64,000 nt of DNA from Salisediminibacterium beveridgei (GCF_001721685.1 NZ_CP012502.1:1364001-1428000); one strand, 5' to 3'. Shown: positions 42,602-52,511, numbered from the stretch's first letter. The notes: a model not told the origin generated them from the letters alone. Translations and numbers: made by a program.

Positions 42602-43663
42602 ATGACAAAACTTGAAGCGTTAAGAGAACAATTAAACACAAATCATGTGGACGGCATAATTGTAATGAGTCCATACAACCGCCGCTATTTGACTGGTTTT
42701 ACCGGTACAGCTGGTGTTGTGCTGGTTACTGAAGATCGTGCGGTGTTTATTACAGACTTCCGATATACAGCACAAGCAGCAGAACAAATCTCTGGATTTG
42801 AGGTTATCGAACATAAAGGTCCGATCCACGAAGAAGTGGCCGCTCAAGTGAAGAAAGATGGACTGAAAAGCGTTGCTTTCGAGAAGGATCATGTCACGTT
42901 CAGCCAATATGAAACCTGGAATGATGCCCTTGATGCGAAACTTATCCCTGTTTCTGGTCTGGTGGAAAAGATGCGGCTGATTAAGTCGCCTGAGGAAATT
43001 GAAGTGATCCAGGAAGCAGTGGATATAGCGGATGCTGCTTTTACTCATATCCAATCTTATATCAAACCAGGGGTAAGAGAAATTGATGTTTCTAACGAAT
43101 TGGAATTTTTTATGCGCAAAAAGGGTGCGGTATCATCTTCCTTTGACATCATCGTGGCATCCGGTTATCGTTCGGCATTGCCTCATGGCGTGGCAAGCGA
43201 TAAAATAATCGAAACTGGTGAGTTGGTAACACTGGACTTTGGTGCCTACTATAAAGGATATTGCTCAGATATTACACGTACGGTTGCCATAGGTGAAGTG
43301 GACGAAAAGTTGAAAAAGATATATCATACAGTATTAGAAGCCCAATTACGTGGAGTGAATCATATAAAACCTGGCATGACAGGTATTGAAGCTGACGCCT
43401 TGACCCGTGATTATATTAAATCGGAAGGATTCGGTGATTACTTCGGTCATTCAACGGGACATGGAATGGGTATGGAAGTTCATGAAGGACCAGGTCTGTC
43501 ATTCCGATCTGACCAGAAGCTTGAACCAGGGATGGTTGTTACCGTTGAACCGGGTATATATGTAGCTGGTACTGGTGGAACACGGATTGAGGACGATATT
43601 GTGATTACCGAAGACGGCAATCGAATTTTGAGCAAGTCAACGAAAGAACTGATCGTGTTATAA
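42602..43663 (+). CDS. yqhT: Metallopeptidase M24 (aminopeptidase P-type), YqhT
   Basis: 353 residues, the length of B. subtilis YqhT. An N-terminal creatinase-like domain (residues 1-125) and a C-terminal pita-bread domain. Dinuclear metal ligands are visible: D in TLDFGAYYKG, D in CSDITRTVAIG, H in GHSTGHGMG, E in VTVEPGIY and E in TRIEDDIVI. It removes N-terminal residues before proline, or cleaves Xaa-Pro dipeptides. The ATG 42602 has TAGGAGG 7 bases upstream; an adjacent ATG at 42599 is possible. efp follows 37 bases later, as in B. subtilis, consistent with operon expression. Confidence 0.92.
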   Translation: MTKLEALREQLNTNHVDGIIVMSPYNRRYLTGFTGTAGVVLVTEDRAVFITDFRYTAQAAEQISGFEVIEHKGPIHEEVAAQVKKDGLKSVAFEKDHVTFSQYETWNDALDAKLIPVSGLVEKMRLIKSPEEIEVIQEAVDIADAAFTHIQSYIKPGVREIDVSNELEFFMRKKGAVSSSFDIIVASGYRSALPHGVASDKIIETGELVTLDFGAYYKGYCSDITRTVAIGEVDEKLKKIYHTVLEAQLRGVNHIKPGMTGIEADALTRDYIKSEGFGDYFGHSTGHGMGMEVHEGPGLSFRSDQKLEPGMVVTVEPGIYVAGTGGTRIEDDIVITEDGNRILSKSTKELIVL

Positions 43664-43700
43664 TGATCGGGGATAACAACTTTATGTGGGAGGAAATATA

Positions 43701-44258
43701 ATGATTTCAGTGAATGATTTTAAGACAGGATTGACAATTGAGGTTGATAATGACATTTGGCAGGTGATTGAATTTCAACACGTGAAACCAGGAAAAGGCT
43801 CGGCTTTTGTTCGTTCGAAACTTAGAAGTATGCGTAGTGGTAATATTCAGGAGAAGACATTCCGGGCAGGAGAAAAAGTAGAAAAAGCACACCTTGACAA
43901 TGATAAAATGCAGTATCTCTATTCAGATGGTGATACGCATGCTTTTATGAATATGGAAACATTTGAACAAATCGAATTACAGACAAACCAAATTAAACAG
44001 CAGCTAAAATACCTCCTTGAGAATATGGAAGTTCAAATAATGACATACAACGGTGAAATTCTTGGTGTTGAAGTTCCTAATACTGTTAAACTTAAAGTGA
44101 CGGAAACAGAACCGGGTATAAAGGGAGATACCGCTTCAGGCGGCACAAAACCGGCAACGGTTGAAACAGGATTGACTGTTCAGGTACCTTTTTTTGTGAA
44201 CGAAGATGATTATCTGATCATCGATACAAGAGAAGGTAAGTATGTTTCACGAGGCTAA
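43701..44258 (+). CDS. efp: Elongation factor P
   Basis: 185 residues: a KOW-like N-terminal domain with the modifiable Lys at position 32 (VKPGKGSAF), then two OB domains ending with [13 protein letters not shown] rescues ribosomes stalled at polyproline stretches. B. subtilis EF-P is modified at Lys32 with 5-aminopentanol. ATG 43701 follows GGGAGGAAAT. In sporulating bacilli the spoIIIA operon comes next; here it does not. Confidence 0.97.
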   Translation: MISVNDFKTGLTIEVDNDIWQVIEFQHVKPGKGSAFVRSKLRSMRSGNIQEKTFRAGEKVEKAHLDNDKMQYLYSDGDTHAFMNMETFEQIELQTNQIKQQLKYLLENMEVQIMTYNGEILGVEVPNTVKLKVTETEPGIKGDTASGGTKPATVETGLTVQVPFFVNEDDYLIIDTREGKYVSRG

Positions 44259-44338
44259 ACTGGTGGAAAACGCAGTTGTAAGAATGTGATTTGCAATTGT
44301 GTTTTATCAGATACATTCTTAATGAAGAGGTGATTGAC

Positions 44339-44752
44339 ATGGATGAGAAGCAGGTAACCATCTCGGATTCTGTCACAGCGAATTTCCAAAAATTTTCGGA
44401 GTATGTTGTGTGTGTTGAAGTGATGAAGAATGGTAAATCGACAGGTTCATTCTGCACGGATGTCAGCGCGTTTGATGAATGGGATGAAGACGAGATGAAA
44501 GACCTCGTCAATAGTCACCTTGCTCAGGTCACTCAGTCGGATTGGATTAAGGGCGATGAAACAATCACCCTGGAGAACGGTTTTACAGTCAGTTACAGTA
44601 AGCATTGGGACGATTTTTACTGCGTGAATGTATTTGATGGTAATGAGGAAGTCAGCTCGTTTTGTGCGGATAGGGAATCTTTTGAAGAATGGACAGAAAG
44701 TAAGGATCAACTGCTGAATGTCATTCGATCACAGACAAAGCTGAACATCTGA
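44339..44752 (+). CDS. Small protein with an internal ~50-residue duplication, family not recognised
   Basis: 137 residues, acidic, no signal peptide or membrane helix. Two halves align: YVVCVEVMKNGKSTGSFCTD...FDEW (about residues 26-54) and FYCVNVFDGNEEVSSFCAD...FEEW (about 91-117). Each carries a C-V-x-V and an F-C-x-D with two Cys 13 residues apart. The repeat suggests a two-domain metal, thiol or ligand site. GAGGTGAT lies 7 bases before ATG 44339; the ORF frame extends to 44291. It occupies the place where spoIIIAA-AH sits in B. subtilis. Confidence 0.72.
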   Translation: MDEKQVTISDSVTANFQKFSEYVVCVEVMKNGKSTGSFCTDVSAFDEWDEDEMKDLVNSHLAQVTQSDWIKGDETITLENGFTVSYSKHWDDFYCVNVFDGNEEVSSFCADRESFEEWTESKDQLLNVIRSQTKLNI

Positions 44753-44902
44753 ATGAGAAGCTCTTTATTGAAGTTTAGCTCGAGATCTATGATTTCCTGC
44801 AAGGTTAGTGGTATAATACCTTATTGAACGCACAGCTTCAAAAGTTGCAGGCCTCAGTCTGTTATCAGGAAGTGAACAAGTGTCATTAAGGAGCGAATGT
44901 AC

Positions 44903-45307
44903 ATGGAGTGGTCAGATTTAACAGAAGGGGCAAAAGCTGTCCTGGAACAAACAAGAAACATTAAGAATGATAAGATTCAAATTGTTGAGTTTGAAGTTGG
45001 TTTTGTGCAGAGTCCAGAAGTTTCTGGAGATGGGGAACCCGTTTCAATTCAAGAGGAAGATTATCAAAGCCTGAAACAATTTACCAAGGAAAATGAATAT
45101 GGTGAAACCTACCATATGGCCCGGAACAAAAATATCGTCAAAATCATTCTTCTCGAAAAGGGCAAATTTCCGGATAACCTTTCAGACTTTCCGATCTTCC
45201 GGGAGTATAAAACTCCGGTGGAAACCCCGGTTGCTGAAGAGGCCGAAACAGAAGATGAGAAAGAAGCACCTGAAGATGGCAACCCGAAAGAATCTTCACA
45301 AGAATAA
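44903..45307 (+). CDS. Uncharacterised acidic protein
   Basis: 134 residues. An N-terminal folded part (WSDLTEGAKAVLEQTRNIKNDKIQIVEFEVGFV and YHMARNKNIVKIILLEKG) and an acidic, disordered C-terminal tail rich in Glu, Pro and Ala (VETPVAEEAETEDEKEAPEDG). No signal peptide. I do not recognise the family. ATG 44903 lies 9 bases after AAGGAG; ATG 44897 is close. A strong terminator follows. It is the second of two unknown genes filling the spoIIIA site. Confidence 0.65.
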   Translation: MEWSDLTEGAKAVLEQTRNIKNDKIQIVEFEVGFVQSPEVSGDGEPVSIQEEDYQSLKQFTKENEYGETYHMARNKNIVKIILLEKGKFPDNLSDFPIFREYKTPVETPVAEEAETEDEKEAPEDGNPKESSQE

Positions 45308-45354
45308 AACAAAGAATCCCGCTCAATATCAAAGAAGCGGGATTCTTTGTTTTA
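45308..45354 (+). terminator. Rho-independent terminator
   Basis: AAAACAAAGAATCCCGCT / AGCGGGATTCTTTGTTTT long stem-loop. Confidence 0.93.
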
Positions 45355-45531
45355 TTGAGCGGTAGAAATTTCTTCGAAAAAGGTTCCCTTTTAACGGGAA
45401 TTAAGGTAGCATATTTATGACTACGTCCTAATATGTAGGCGAATTTATCAGAATTGATAAATGATTTCGACCCCGGCGTTTTTGTCGATTGACAATCAGC
45501 AAAGGATAAATACGAAAATGGAGTGATGACC

Positions 45532-46041
45532 ATGTTGAAAATTCAGGAAATCAGAGAAATCATTAAACTTGTAGATGAATCATCGATTGATGAATTCGAA
45601 TTTGAACAAAACGGTTCTAAAGTTTCTGTTAAGAAACACCAGGGTCAACTCAGCAGTCCTGTTCAATCAGAAACGAAGGCAACTCCAAAACAGGAATCAC
45701 CAATACAGACACAGGAACCTCTCACGCCTGTCCGTCCGGCAGAGGAGAACGTTGCTATTAAAACAGAGAATGTCTCGAGTGACGAAGGTAATCGCGCTGG
45801 TGTTGAAGCGGTGACCTCTCCAATGGTGGGAACCTTCTACGCATCTCCTTCGCCTGATGCAGAGCCATATGTAACAAAAGGAGATAAAGTCAAAGCGGAT
45901 ACGGTTGTTTGCATCGTGGAAGCAATGAAGCTGATGAACGAAATCGAAGCGGAACACAATGGCGAGATCGTTGATATTCTTGTTGAAAATGGGGAGCTCG
46001 TTGAATATGGGCAAGAATTATTCCTCGTGAAATCGGTGTAG
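45532..46041 (+). CDS. accB: Biotin carboxyl carrier protein of acetyl-CoA carboxylase
   Basis: 169 residues: an N-terminal helix region, a linker rich in Pro/Gln/Thr (residues about 50-90), and a C-terminal biotinyl domain ([19 protein letters not shown]). The biotin Lys is in [12 protein letters not shown] near residue 133. It carries the carboxyl group between AccC and the carboxyltransferase in malonyl-CoA synthesis. ATG 45532 has GGAGTG 6 bases upstream. accC begins within 13 bases of the stop. Confidence 0.94.
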   Translation: MLKIQEIREIIKLVDESSIDEFEFEQNGSKVSVKKHQGQLSSPVQSETKATPKQESPIQTQEPLTPVRPAEENVAIKTENVSSDEGNRAGVEAVTSPMVGTFYASPSPDAEPYVTKGDKVKADTVVCIVEAMKLMNEIEAEHNGEIVDILVENGELVEYGQELFLVKSV

Positions 46042-46053
46042 GTGATGAGTGAA

Positions 46054-47415
46054 ATGTTGAAAAAAGTATTGATTGCAAACCGCGGAGAGATTGCTGTCAG
46101 AGTCATACGAGCATGTAAAGAGCTCGGTATCGAGACGGTTGCAGTATTCTCTGAAGCTGACACTGAAGCGCTCCATGTCAAATTGGCTGATGAAGCATAC
46201 TGTATCGGACCTGTTTCTTCGGCGGACAGTTACTTGAATATGACAAACATTATGAGTGTTGCGACCTTGACCGGAGTTGATGGTATTCATCCTGGATACG
46301 GATTCCTGGCAGAAAATGCTGACTTTGCGGAGATCTGTGAAGCCTGTAATATCACCTTCATTGGTCCCAGTGCCTGGGCTATCAGTCAGATGGGGACAAA
46401 AGATGTTGCAAGGACAACGATGAAGAAAGCAGGTGTGCCTGTCGTTCCGGGCTCAGAGGGAATTGTGGGTACGGTTGAAGAAGGTGTGAAAGTTGCTGAA
46501 ACCATTGGTTATCCAGTCATTATCAAAGCAACAGCTGGTGGTGGTGGAAAAGGGATACGCGTAGCGGCGAATGAATCGGAATTAAAAAAAGGTATCTCCG
46601 TTACCCAAAAAGAAGCAAAAGCTAATTTTGGAAATGAAGGTGTCTACCTGGAGAAATATATTGAAGATTTCAGGCATGTTGAAATTCAAGTGATGGCGGA
46701 TAACTTTGGGAATGTCATTCATTTGGGAGAACGTGATTGCACCATTCAACGTCGTTTGCAAAAACTGGTTGAGGAATCCCCTTCCCCCGCTGTTTCTGAA
46801 GACGTTCGGAAGCAAATGGGAGATGCAGCTGTCCGGGCTGCGGCGGCTGTGAATTATACGGGTGCCGGAACCATAGAATTTATCTTTGATCATAATACAG
46901 ATGAGTTCTTTTTTATGGAAATGAACACGCGCATTCAAGTCGAACATCCAGTTACAGAAATGGTAACAGGAGTTGATCTTATAAAAGAACAGCTTTTGGT
47001 TGCTTCAGGAGCGAAGCTTTCTTATACTCAAGATGAAGTGGTATTCAATGGATGGGCATTAGAGTGCCGTATCAATGCTGAGAATCCTGACAAACAGTTC
47101 ATGCCATCTCCAGGGAACATCAGCATGTACCTGCCTCCTGGTGGATTTGGCGTCAGGGTGGATAGTGGGGTGTATCCTGGCTATACGATCGCACCATTCT
47201 ATGATTCAATGGTAGCGAAACTGATAACTTATGCCCCGACTCGGGCTGAAGCAATTGCTAAAATGCGCAGGGCTCTGGATGAATTCATCATCGAAGGGGT
47301 TTACACAACAATTCCTTTTCACCAGAAGCTGATGAGCCATCCGGTATTTTTAGAAGGCAATTTTAATACTAAATTTCTTGAAACGTATTCACTGAATGAT
47401 CACGAAATGGTGTAA
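46054..47415 (+). CDS. accC: Biotin carboxylase of acetyl-CoA carboxylase
   Basis: 453 residues. It carboxylates biotin on AccB with ATP and bicarbonate. N-terminal domain MLKKVLIANRGEIAVRVI; ATP-grasp with KATAGGGGKGIRVA (glycine-rich loop) and EMNTRIQVEHPVTEMVTG (catalytic and biotin-binding); C-terminal domain ends at residue 453. Start: ATG 46054 fits the family N-terminus; ATG 46045 and GTG 46042 are possible. yqhY follows 18 bases later. Confidence 0.95.
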   Translation: MLKKVLIANRGEIAVRVIRACKELGIETVAVFSEADTEALHVKLADEAYCIGPVSSADSYLNMTNIMSVATLTGVDGIHPGYGFLAENADFAEICEACNITFIGPSAWAISQMGTKDVARTTMKKAGVPVVPGSEGIVGTVEEGVKVAETIGYPVIIKATAGGGGKGIRVAANESELKKGISVTQKEAKANFGNEGVYLEKYIEDFRHVEIQVMADNFGNVIHLGERDCTIQRRLQKLVEESPSPAVSEDVRKQMGDAAVRAAAAVNYTGAGTIEFIFDHNTDEFFFMEMNTRIQVEHPVTEMVTGVDLIKEQLLVASGAKLSYTQDEVVFNGWALECRINAENPDKQFMPSPGNISMYLPPGGFGVRVDSGVYPGYTIAPFYDSMVAKLITYAPTRAEAIAKMRRALDEFIIEGVYTTIPFHQKLMSHPVFLEGNFNTKFLETYSLNDHEMV

Positions 47416-47433
47416 ACCAAGAGGAGGATAAAG

Positions 47434-47841
47434 ATGAACGAAAATCATTTGATTCCAATGTCAGAAGACAAAGAGAATTTTGGAAATGTTGAAATTTCTC
47501 CGGAAGTCATCGAGGTAATTGCAGGTATCGCTGCTTCGGAAGTCGATGGTGTTGCAGCTTTGAGAGGTAATTTTGCCTCAGGTGTTGCTGAAAGGCTTGG
47601 CAGGAAAAGTGCTCATGGCAAAGGGGTTAAGGTTGAATTAACTGAAGATGGTGTTTCCATCGATCTTTTCATCGCAACCAATTACGGTGTTTCGATTCCG
47701 GATGTGGGTAAGAAAATGCAGGAGAATGTTGTACAAACGTTGAAAAATATGACAGCGATTGATGTCATCTCCGTTGACGTGCATATCGTTGGTGTTCAGT
47801 TTGAAACAAAGCTGGAACCGGAACTGCCTGATAAAAAGTAA
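47434..47841 (+). CDS. yqhY: Asp23/YloU-family protein YqhY
   Basis: 135 residues. The Asp23 domain (VEISPEVIEVIAGIAASEVDGVAALRG...SIDLFIATNYGVSIPDVGKKMQENVV) spans the protein. In B. subtilis yqhY is co-transcribed with accB-accC and its loss disturbs fatty-acid synthesis, which fits the arrangement here. GAGGAGG precedes ATG 47434. A possible weak terminator (GCCG...CGGC, T7 near 47865-47890) follows. Confidence 0.92.
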   Translation: MNENHLIPMSEDKENFGNVEISPEVIEVIAGIAASEVDGVAALRGNFASGVAERLGRKSAHGKGVKVELTEDGVSIDLFIATNYGVSIPDVGKKMQENVVQTLKNMTAIDVISVDVHIVGVQFETKLEPELPDKK

Positions 47842-47989
47842 ATCATCTATGATGCAGCTGTTGCCGGGTATACCGGTGACGGCTTTTTTTACACATTCAT
47901 GCAGGTTCTTCTTGGCCAACGCTGTCACGAGGCCACAACTTATGCTATGATCAAAAGTGGATATTTGATGTATAAAGGAGATCGAACTG

Positions 47990-48394
47990 ATGAAGAGAAG
48001 AGTAGCAAGAATTAAAGCTGTCCAGGCATTGTATCAGGTGGAAATGACCGATGAACCAATTGATTCAGCCATTAATAATGTACTCCAGGATAACGAGGTA
48101 ACCGATCCATATCTGGAATCAGTTGTTCAAGGTGTTGTGGATCATTTGGATGAACTTGATGATGTCCTGCAGGCATCAATGGACAATTGGGCGATTGACA
48201 GACTGGCCAGAGTGGATCGGGCGATACTCAGGATTGCTTTGTATGAAATTATGTATTCTGATGATGTGCCGGTTAACGTCGGGATCAATGAAGCCATTGA
48301 GATTGCGCGGGGTTTCTCCAGTGATGAAGAAGCAGGAAAGTTTGTTAATGGTGTTCTCTCCAATGCTGCTAAACGGCTTGAAGAAGACGCTTGA
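47990..48394 (+). CDS. nusB: Transcription antitermination protein NusB
   Basis: 134 residues, all-helical NusB fold: MKRRVARIKAVQALYQVE (Arg-rich RNA-binding start), WAIDRLARVDRAILRIALYEIMY, VGINEAIEIARGFSSDEEAGKFVNGVL. With NusE it binds boxA of rRNA leaders for antitermination. AAAGGAG lies upstream of ATG 47990. folD follows 40 bases later, as in B. subtilis. Confidence 0.95.
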   Translation: MKRRVARIKAVQALYQVEMTDEPIDSAINNVLQDNEVTDPYLESVVQGVVDHLDELDDVLQASMDNWAIDRLARVDRAILRIALYEIMYSDDVPVNVGINEAIEIARGFSSDEEAGKFVNGVLSNAAKRLEEDA

Positions 48395-48433
48395 TGAAAT
48401 GACAATAAAAGCAATTTTGTAGGAGGTTTTCAA

Positions 48434-49288
48434 ATGTCGGGGATCGTGATTTCAGGAAAAGAATTAGCTAAATCAAAACGTGATGAGATGAAGAAACAAA
48501 CCGCGATTCTGAAAGAACAAGGGATCGTTCCAGGGCTTGCGGTGATTCTAGTCGGAGAGGACCCCGCAAGTCAATCTTATGTAAAGGCGAAACAGCGGGC
48601 CTGTGAGGAAACCGGTATTCATTCTGAAATGGATCATGTCTCACCTTCGATTTCAGAAGATGAACTGCTTGATAAAATCCGCAAGTTGAACGATGCAGAG
48701 CATATCAACGGGATTCTTGTCCAGTTACCGTTGCCAGATCATATTTCTGAAGAAAAAGTGATTGAAACCATTGATCCTGAAAAAGATGTGGATGGCTTTC
48801 ATCCAATTAATATCGGTCGTATGATGACAGGTCAAGAAGCTTTTTTACCGTGTACGCCAAATGGCATCGTTGAAATGATTAAATCAAAAGGTATTGATAT
48901 TCAAGGGAAACATGTCGTCGTCGTGGGCCGTAGCAATATTGTCGGAAAACCAGTCGGACAGTTGCTGCTGAATGAACATGCCACGGTTACATATTGCCAC
49001 TCGCGGACTAAAAACATGCAGGAATTCACACGAGCGGCAGATATTCTTGTCGTAGCTGTAGGAAAAGAACACTTTGTAAAGGGTGAAGACATCAAGGATG
49101 GTGCTGTCGTAATTGACGTTGGCGTCAACCGGAATGCGGAAGGAAAGCTCACCGGTGACGTGGAATTTGATAGTGCAAGTAAAAAAGCATCATATATTAC
49201 ACCTGTGCCAGGTGGCGTAGGTCCGATGACAATCACGATGTTACTGCAAAACACGATTTTCTCTGCTCAACGAAAAAGCAGAAAGTGA
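48434..49288 (+). CDS. folD: Methylenetetrahydrofolate dehydrogenase / methenyltetrahydrofolate cyclohydrolase
   Basis: 284 residues. It interconverts 5,10-methylene-, methenyl- and 10-formyl-THF. Family motifs: AVILVGEDPASQSYVKAKQRACEE (K and Y for catalysis), ILVQLPLPDHI, PEKDVDGFHPIN, VVGRSNIVGKPV (NADP-binding), VIDVGVNR and TPVPGGVGPMTITMLLQNT. TAGGAGG precedes ATG 48434. It links to GcvT and YqgN in one-carbon metabolism. Confidence 0.97.
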   Translation: MSGIVISGKELAKSKRDEMKKQTAILKEQGIVPGLAVILVGEDPASQSYVKAKQRACEETGIHSEMDHVSPSISEDELLDKIRKLNDAEHINGILVQLPLPDHISEEKVIETIDPEKDVDGFHPINIGRMMTGQEAFLPCTPNGIVEMIKSKGIDIQGKHVVVVGRSNIVGKPVGQLLLNEHATVTYCHSRTKNMQEFTRAADILVVAVGKEHFVKGEDIKDGAVVIDVGVNRNAEGKLTGDVEFDSASKKASYITPVPGGVGPMTITMLLQNTIFSAQRKSRK

Positions 49289-49313
49289 TCTGCAGAAAGG
49301 CGGAAACAGTCAT

Positions 49314-50678
49314 ATGAGTCAGACATTCTTAAGTGTCACAGAACTGACGAAGGCAATCAAAGAGCAAATTGATTCATCACCGTTCCTTCAGCAAGTGTGG
49401 CTAAGAGCAGAGATCTCGAATTTCAAACACCATGCCAGGGGGCATATGTATTTCACATTAAAAGATGCCGGTTCAAGAATCCAGTCGGTTATGTTTGCAG
49501 GTAGCAACCGCTATTTGAAATTCACCCCTGAAAACGGGATGAGTGTCCTCGTGAGAGGTGAAGTTTCCGTTTACGAACCCTATGGTCAATATCAGTTATA
49601 CGTTAAAGAACTGCAACCTGATGGGGTGGGGAATTTATATCTGGCCTATGAAGAATTGAAAAAAAAGCTCGAAAAAGAAGGTCTATTTGATCAGCGATAT
49701 AAGAAAAACATCCCCCGGACACCAAGACATATTGCTGTCATTACTTCGCCAACGGGCGCGGCAGTCAGAGATATTTTAACCACATTGAAACGCAGGTATC
49801 CTGTTGCGAAAACTACGCTGCTGCCCGTTCAGGTGCAGGGAGAAACAGCTGAAGCTTCAATTGTTAAAGCCATTCAGCAAGCTGACGCAATCGACGAATT
49901 TGATGTGATTATTGTTGGAAGAGGCGGTGGTTCCATCGAAGAACTATGGTCTTTCAATGAGGAAACAGTGGCTCGTGCAATTTTTGGAGCGGTGACGCCA
50001 GTTATATCAGCTGTTGGCCACGAAACCGATACGACGATCAGTGATTTTGTTGCAGATTTGCGTGCACCTACGCCTACAGCTGCTGCTGAGCTTGCAGTTC
50101 CGAATCAGGAGGAAATGATCGATTGGCTGGTGGACCGTAATCAGCGTCTCAGACAAGCTATCATGAATCGTATCAGTCAGGAGAAAGACAGGCTTGAACG
50201 ATTGCAACGTTCCTATGCTTTTCGCTACCCTAAACAGCTGATTGAGCAAAAGGAACAGGAGCTTGATCGTTTGATCGATGATTTTCAGCGAAGTGCATTC
50301 CAATCAGTCCGTGATCAGCGTGATCTATTGCAACAGTTGCGCGATCGTCTTCAAATCCAGCATCCTGCGGGGAAATTAACGATCGAACAAGAACGGCTTT
50401 CAAGAGAAGAAAAACGACTCAAGGAAGTCATGAGTCAACAGTTATCATCGCATCAGCAGCAATTGATGTTAATGACTTCGAAACTTGATCTCTTAAGCCC
50501 GCTGAAATTGATGGGAAGAGGTTATAGTCTTGTATACAATGAAAAAGAACAACTTCTTAAACAGGTGGATCATGTAAACATCAAAGATAATGTTACGATT
50601 CATATGATGGATGGGAAACTATTCTGTGAAGTACTCAGTAAGACAAAATTGAACCGGGAACGGGAGGATCTGACATGA
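49314..50678 (+). CDS. xseA: Exodeoxyribonuclease VII large subunit
   Basis: 454 residues. N-terminal OB fold ([24 protein letters not shown]), catalytic domain ([65 protein letters not shown]), and a long coiled coil (about residues 270-400). With XseB it degrades single-stranded DNA. It overlaps xseB by 4 bases. RBS AAGGCGG precedes ATG 49314. Confidence 0.96.
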   Translation: MSQTFLSVTELTKAIKEQIDSSPFLQQVWLRAEISNFKHHARGHMYFTLKDAGSRIQSVMFAGSNRYLKFTPENGMSVLVRGEVSVYEPYGQYQLYVKELQPDGVGNLYLAYEELKKKLEKEGLFDQRYKKNIPRTPRHIAVITSPTGAAVRDILTTLKRRYPVAKTTLLPVQVQGETAEASIVKAIQQADAIDEFDVIIVGRGGGSIEELWSFNEETVARAIFGAVTPVISAVGHETDTTISDFVADLRAPTPTAAAELAVPNQEEMIDWLVDRNQRLRQAIMNRISQEKDRLERLQRSYAFRYPKQLIEQKEQELDRLIDDFQRSAFQSVRDQRDLLQQLRDRLQIQHPAGKLTIEQERLSREEKRLKEVMSQQLSSHQQQLMLMTSKLDLLSPLKLMGRGYSLVYNEKEQLLKQVDHVNIKDNVTIHMMDGKLFCEVLSKTKLNREREDLT

Positions 50679-50911
50679 GTGAAGAAACAAAAGAGCCGAC
50701 GTTTGAAGAAGCCATGCAGAAACTGGAAGGAATTGTTCAAAAGCTTGAACAGGGAGATGTCCCCCTTGAAGAAGCGATCGCGATGTTTCAAGAGGGCGTG
50801 ACATTATCCAATGATTGTCACAAAAGGCTTAAGCAGGTGGAACATAAAATGACGGAGGTCCTTCATGAGAATGGTGAACGAACGGAACTTCATGTGGAAG
50901 AGGAGTCATAA
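50675..50911 (+). CDS. xseB: Exodeoxyribonuclease VII small subunit
   Basis: 78 residues; two helices with the family pattern [36 protein letters not shown]. Several copies bind each XseA. ATG 50675 overlaps the xseA stop (ATGA), and ispA starts 15 bases downstream, so the cluster is one operon. Confidence 0.96.
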   Translation: MSEETKEPTFEEAMQKLEGIVQKLEQGDVPLEEAIAMFQEGVTLSNDCHKRLKQVEHKMTEVLHENGERTELHVEEES

Positions 50912-50926
50912 CAGGTGGGAACAAAA

Positions 50927-51808
50927 ATGGATTTTCATACGTTCTTAACAGAACAGGTGGCAGTTCTTGATCAAAAACTACCAGATTTGATAACGTCCCT
51001 CGATTCACCGAAAATCCTTGAAGAGGCTATGGTTTATTCGCTAAATGCGGGAGGGAAACGTGTTCGGCCCGTGCTGCTGTTATCTGTATTGAAAGGAGCT
51101 GGTTTTCCTCTCGAATACGGTTATAACACCGCATGTGCTTTGGAAATGATTCATACATATTCCTTGATACATGATGATTTGCCTGCGATGGATAACGATG
51201 ATTTACGACGTGGAAAGCCGACGAATCACAAAGTATTTGGTGAAGATATGGCAATCCTTGCAGGAGATGGCCTCTTGACAGAGAGCTTCAGTTTAATCAC
51301 TAGAGATGAACACCTCACCACAGATCAGCGTATAAAGCTGATCACCTCAATTTCCCGAGCGGCTGGACCAGAAGGTATGGTGGCGGGTCAAGTGGCTGAC
51401 ATGCAAAGTGAAGGCAAGCAATTGACGCCTGAAGGTTTAGAAGCTATTCACCATCGAAAAACAGGTGATCTATTGTCGGTTTCTCTTTATGCCGGCGGTA
51501 TCATTGCAGGTTTTCATAATGATGCCTTGATTCAATTGAGTAAAATCGGTAAACATATTGGTCTTGCGTTTCAAATCAAGGATGATCTGCTTGATATCGA
51601 AGGAACGGAAGAGGAGATTGGTAAACCGGTCGGAAGTGACATCGCGAACAACAAAAACACGTATCCTTTACTGTTAGGGGTTAAAGGAGCCAAAGAAAAA
51701 CTGGATTTTCATTTGAATGCCGCACATGAGAATCTTGAAACTTTACAACATTTTGATGGCGCGCTTCTCGATGGGCTGATTTCCTACATTGGCGAGCGGA
51801 AGGGATAA
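50927..51808 (+). CDS. ispA: Farnesyl diphosphate synthase (geranyltranstransferase)
   Basis: 293 residues. Both aspartate-rich motifs are present: DDLPAMDNDD (first) and DDLLDIEG (second), with GGKRVRP at the N-terminus and the LIHDDLPAMD region that sets chain length for C15. It condenses IPP with DMAPP and GPP to FPP. ATG 50927 has AGGTGGG 7 bases upstream; GTG 50915 is an alternative. The OLE RNA begins about 20 bases after the stop, then oapA and dxs. Confidence 0.95.
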   Translation: MDFHTFLTEQVAVLDQKLPDLITSLDSPKILEEAMVYSLNAGGKRVRPVLLLSVLKGAGFPLEYGYNTACALEMIHTYSLIHDDLPAMDNDDLRRGKPTNHKVFGEDMAILAGDGLLTESFSLITRDEHLTTDQRIKLITSISRAAGPEGMVAGQVADMQSEGKQLTPEGLEAIHHRKTGDLLSVSLYAGGIIAGFHNDALIQLSKIGKHIGLAFQIKDDLLDIEGTEEEIGKPVGSDIANNKNTYPLLLGVKGAKEKLDFHLNAAHENLETLQHFDGALLDGLISYIGERKG

Positions 51809-51829
51809 TTCTGTTGTCTGACATCTGGG

Positions 51830-52455
51830 ATTCATGATATGCTTGAAGATGCGAGTGGTGCAGTATTCTAGTCGGCTCTCCATTCTCCAAAGCGGGCCTA
51901 AAAATCCGCTAAAGGGCATATCGATGAAGTTTCTAGTTTTGGCTTGAGGCGCCCAGCTTTGGGTCATTACTGGGAGTAAAGGCTGTAGGGCGATCCACAA
52001 TGGCATGTGGGCGTTGACCCTCCAGCCGTGGAGGCCCTGAATGGTTGGAAGTCTTCCCTGACGACCGGACATTCGGGGTATGAACCTGCTATGCAGACTC
52101 GGGAGGTCTGTGAGCAGCGTAGCCTGCCTTGAGTGGACCGTGAGGGGATTACAGATGCTTTTGCATCTGCATGAAATCACGTCTGCAAAAGAGGATAGGG
52201 AATGGCAAGAGCTGTCGGGGAAAACCCCTAGACTGTTCTTTATTGACGCCCATGGGGGATTATAGTGCGTTCTAAGTGGCAATCCAGTCTGACGGTTGGC
52301 GACACCGTCAATACAGGTTTAAAGGGAAACCTCCCGGGCGGCGACGCTTGGGAACCTGCATGGGAAAACCTACTGGACCTAAGGCGCAGTCTTTATCCTA
52401 TGGGTGACCACTCGTGAATACATACTGATGAAAACCCGCCAGCGGCGGGTTTTCG
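51830..52455 (+). ncRNA. ole: OLE RNA (ornate, large, extremophilic)
   Basis: About 620 bases with no supported ORF, between ispA and a gene for OapA, the known genomic setting of OLE RNA. The stretch is compositionally different (G-rich, regular short hairpins such as CTGACGGTTGGCGACACCGTCA, and GGCGACGCTTGGGAACC...GGGAAAACC near the 3' end). It ends in a perfect 10-bp hairpin AAAACCCGCC / GGCGGGTTTT (52431-52453). OLE RNA forms a membrane-associated ribonucleoprotein with OapA and is needed for alcohol and cold tolerance and magnesium balance in B. halodurans. Ends are approximate; identification is by locus and partner gene, not a covariance search. Confidence 0.87.
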
Positions 52456-52511
52456 TGTAAATAATAAATCCTGGATTCGTGGGATAAACCTTTGAAAAGT
52501 AGGGAATATAG

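Noticed and set aside
47865..47890. Terminator between yqhY and nusB
   Set aside because: Only a 4-bp GCCG/CGGC stem precedes the T7 run; too weak to list as a feature.
51743..52282. A 179-codon minus-strand frame across the OLE region
   Set aside because: No ribosome-binding site or recognisable protein family, and the DNA is explained by OLE RNA.
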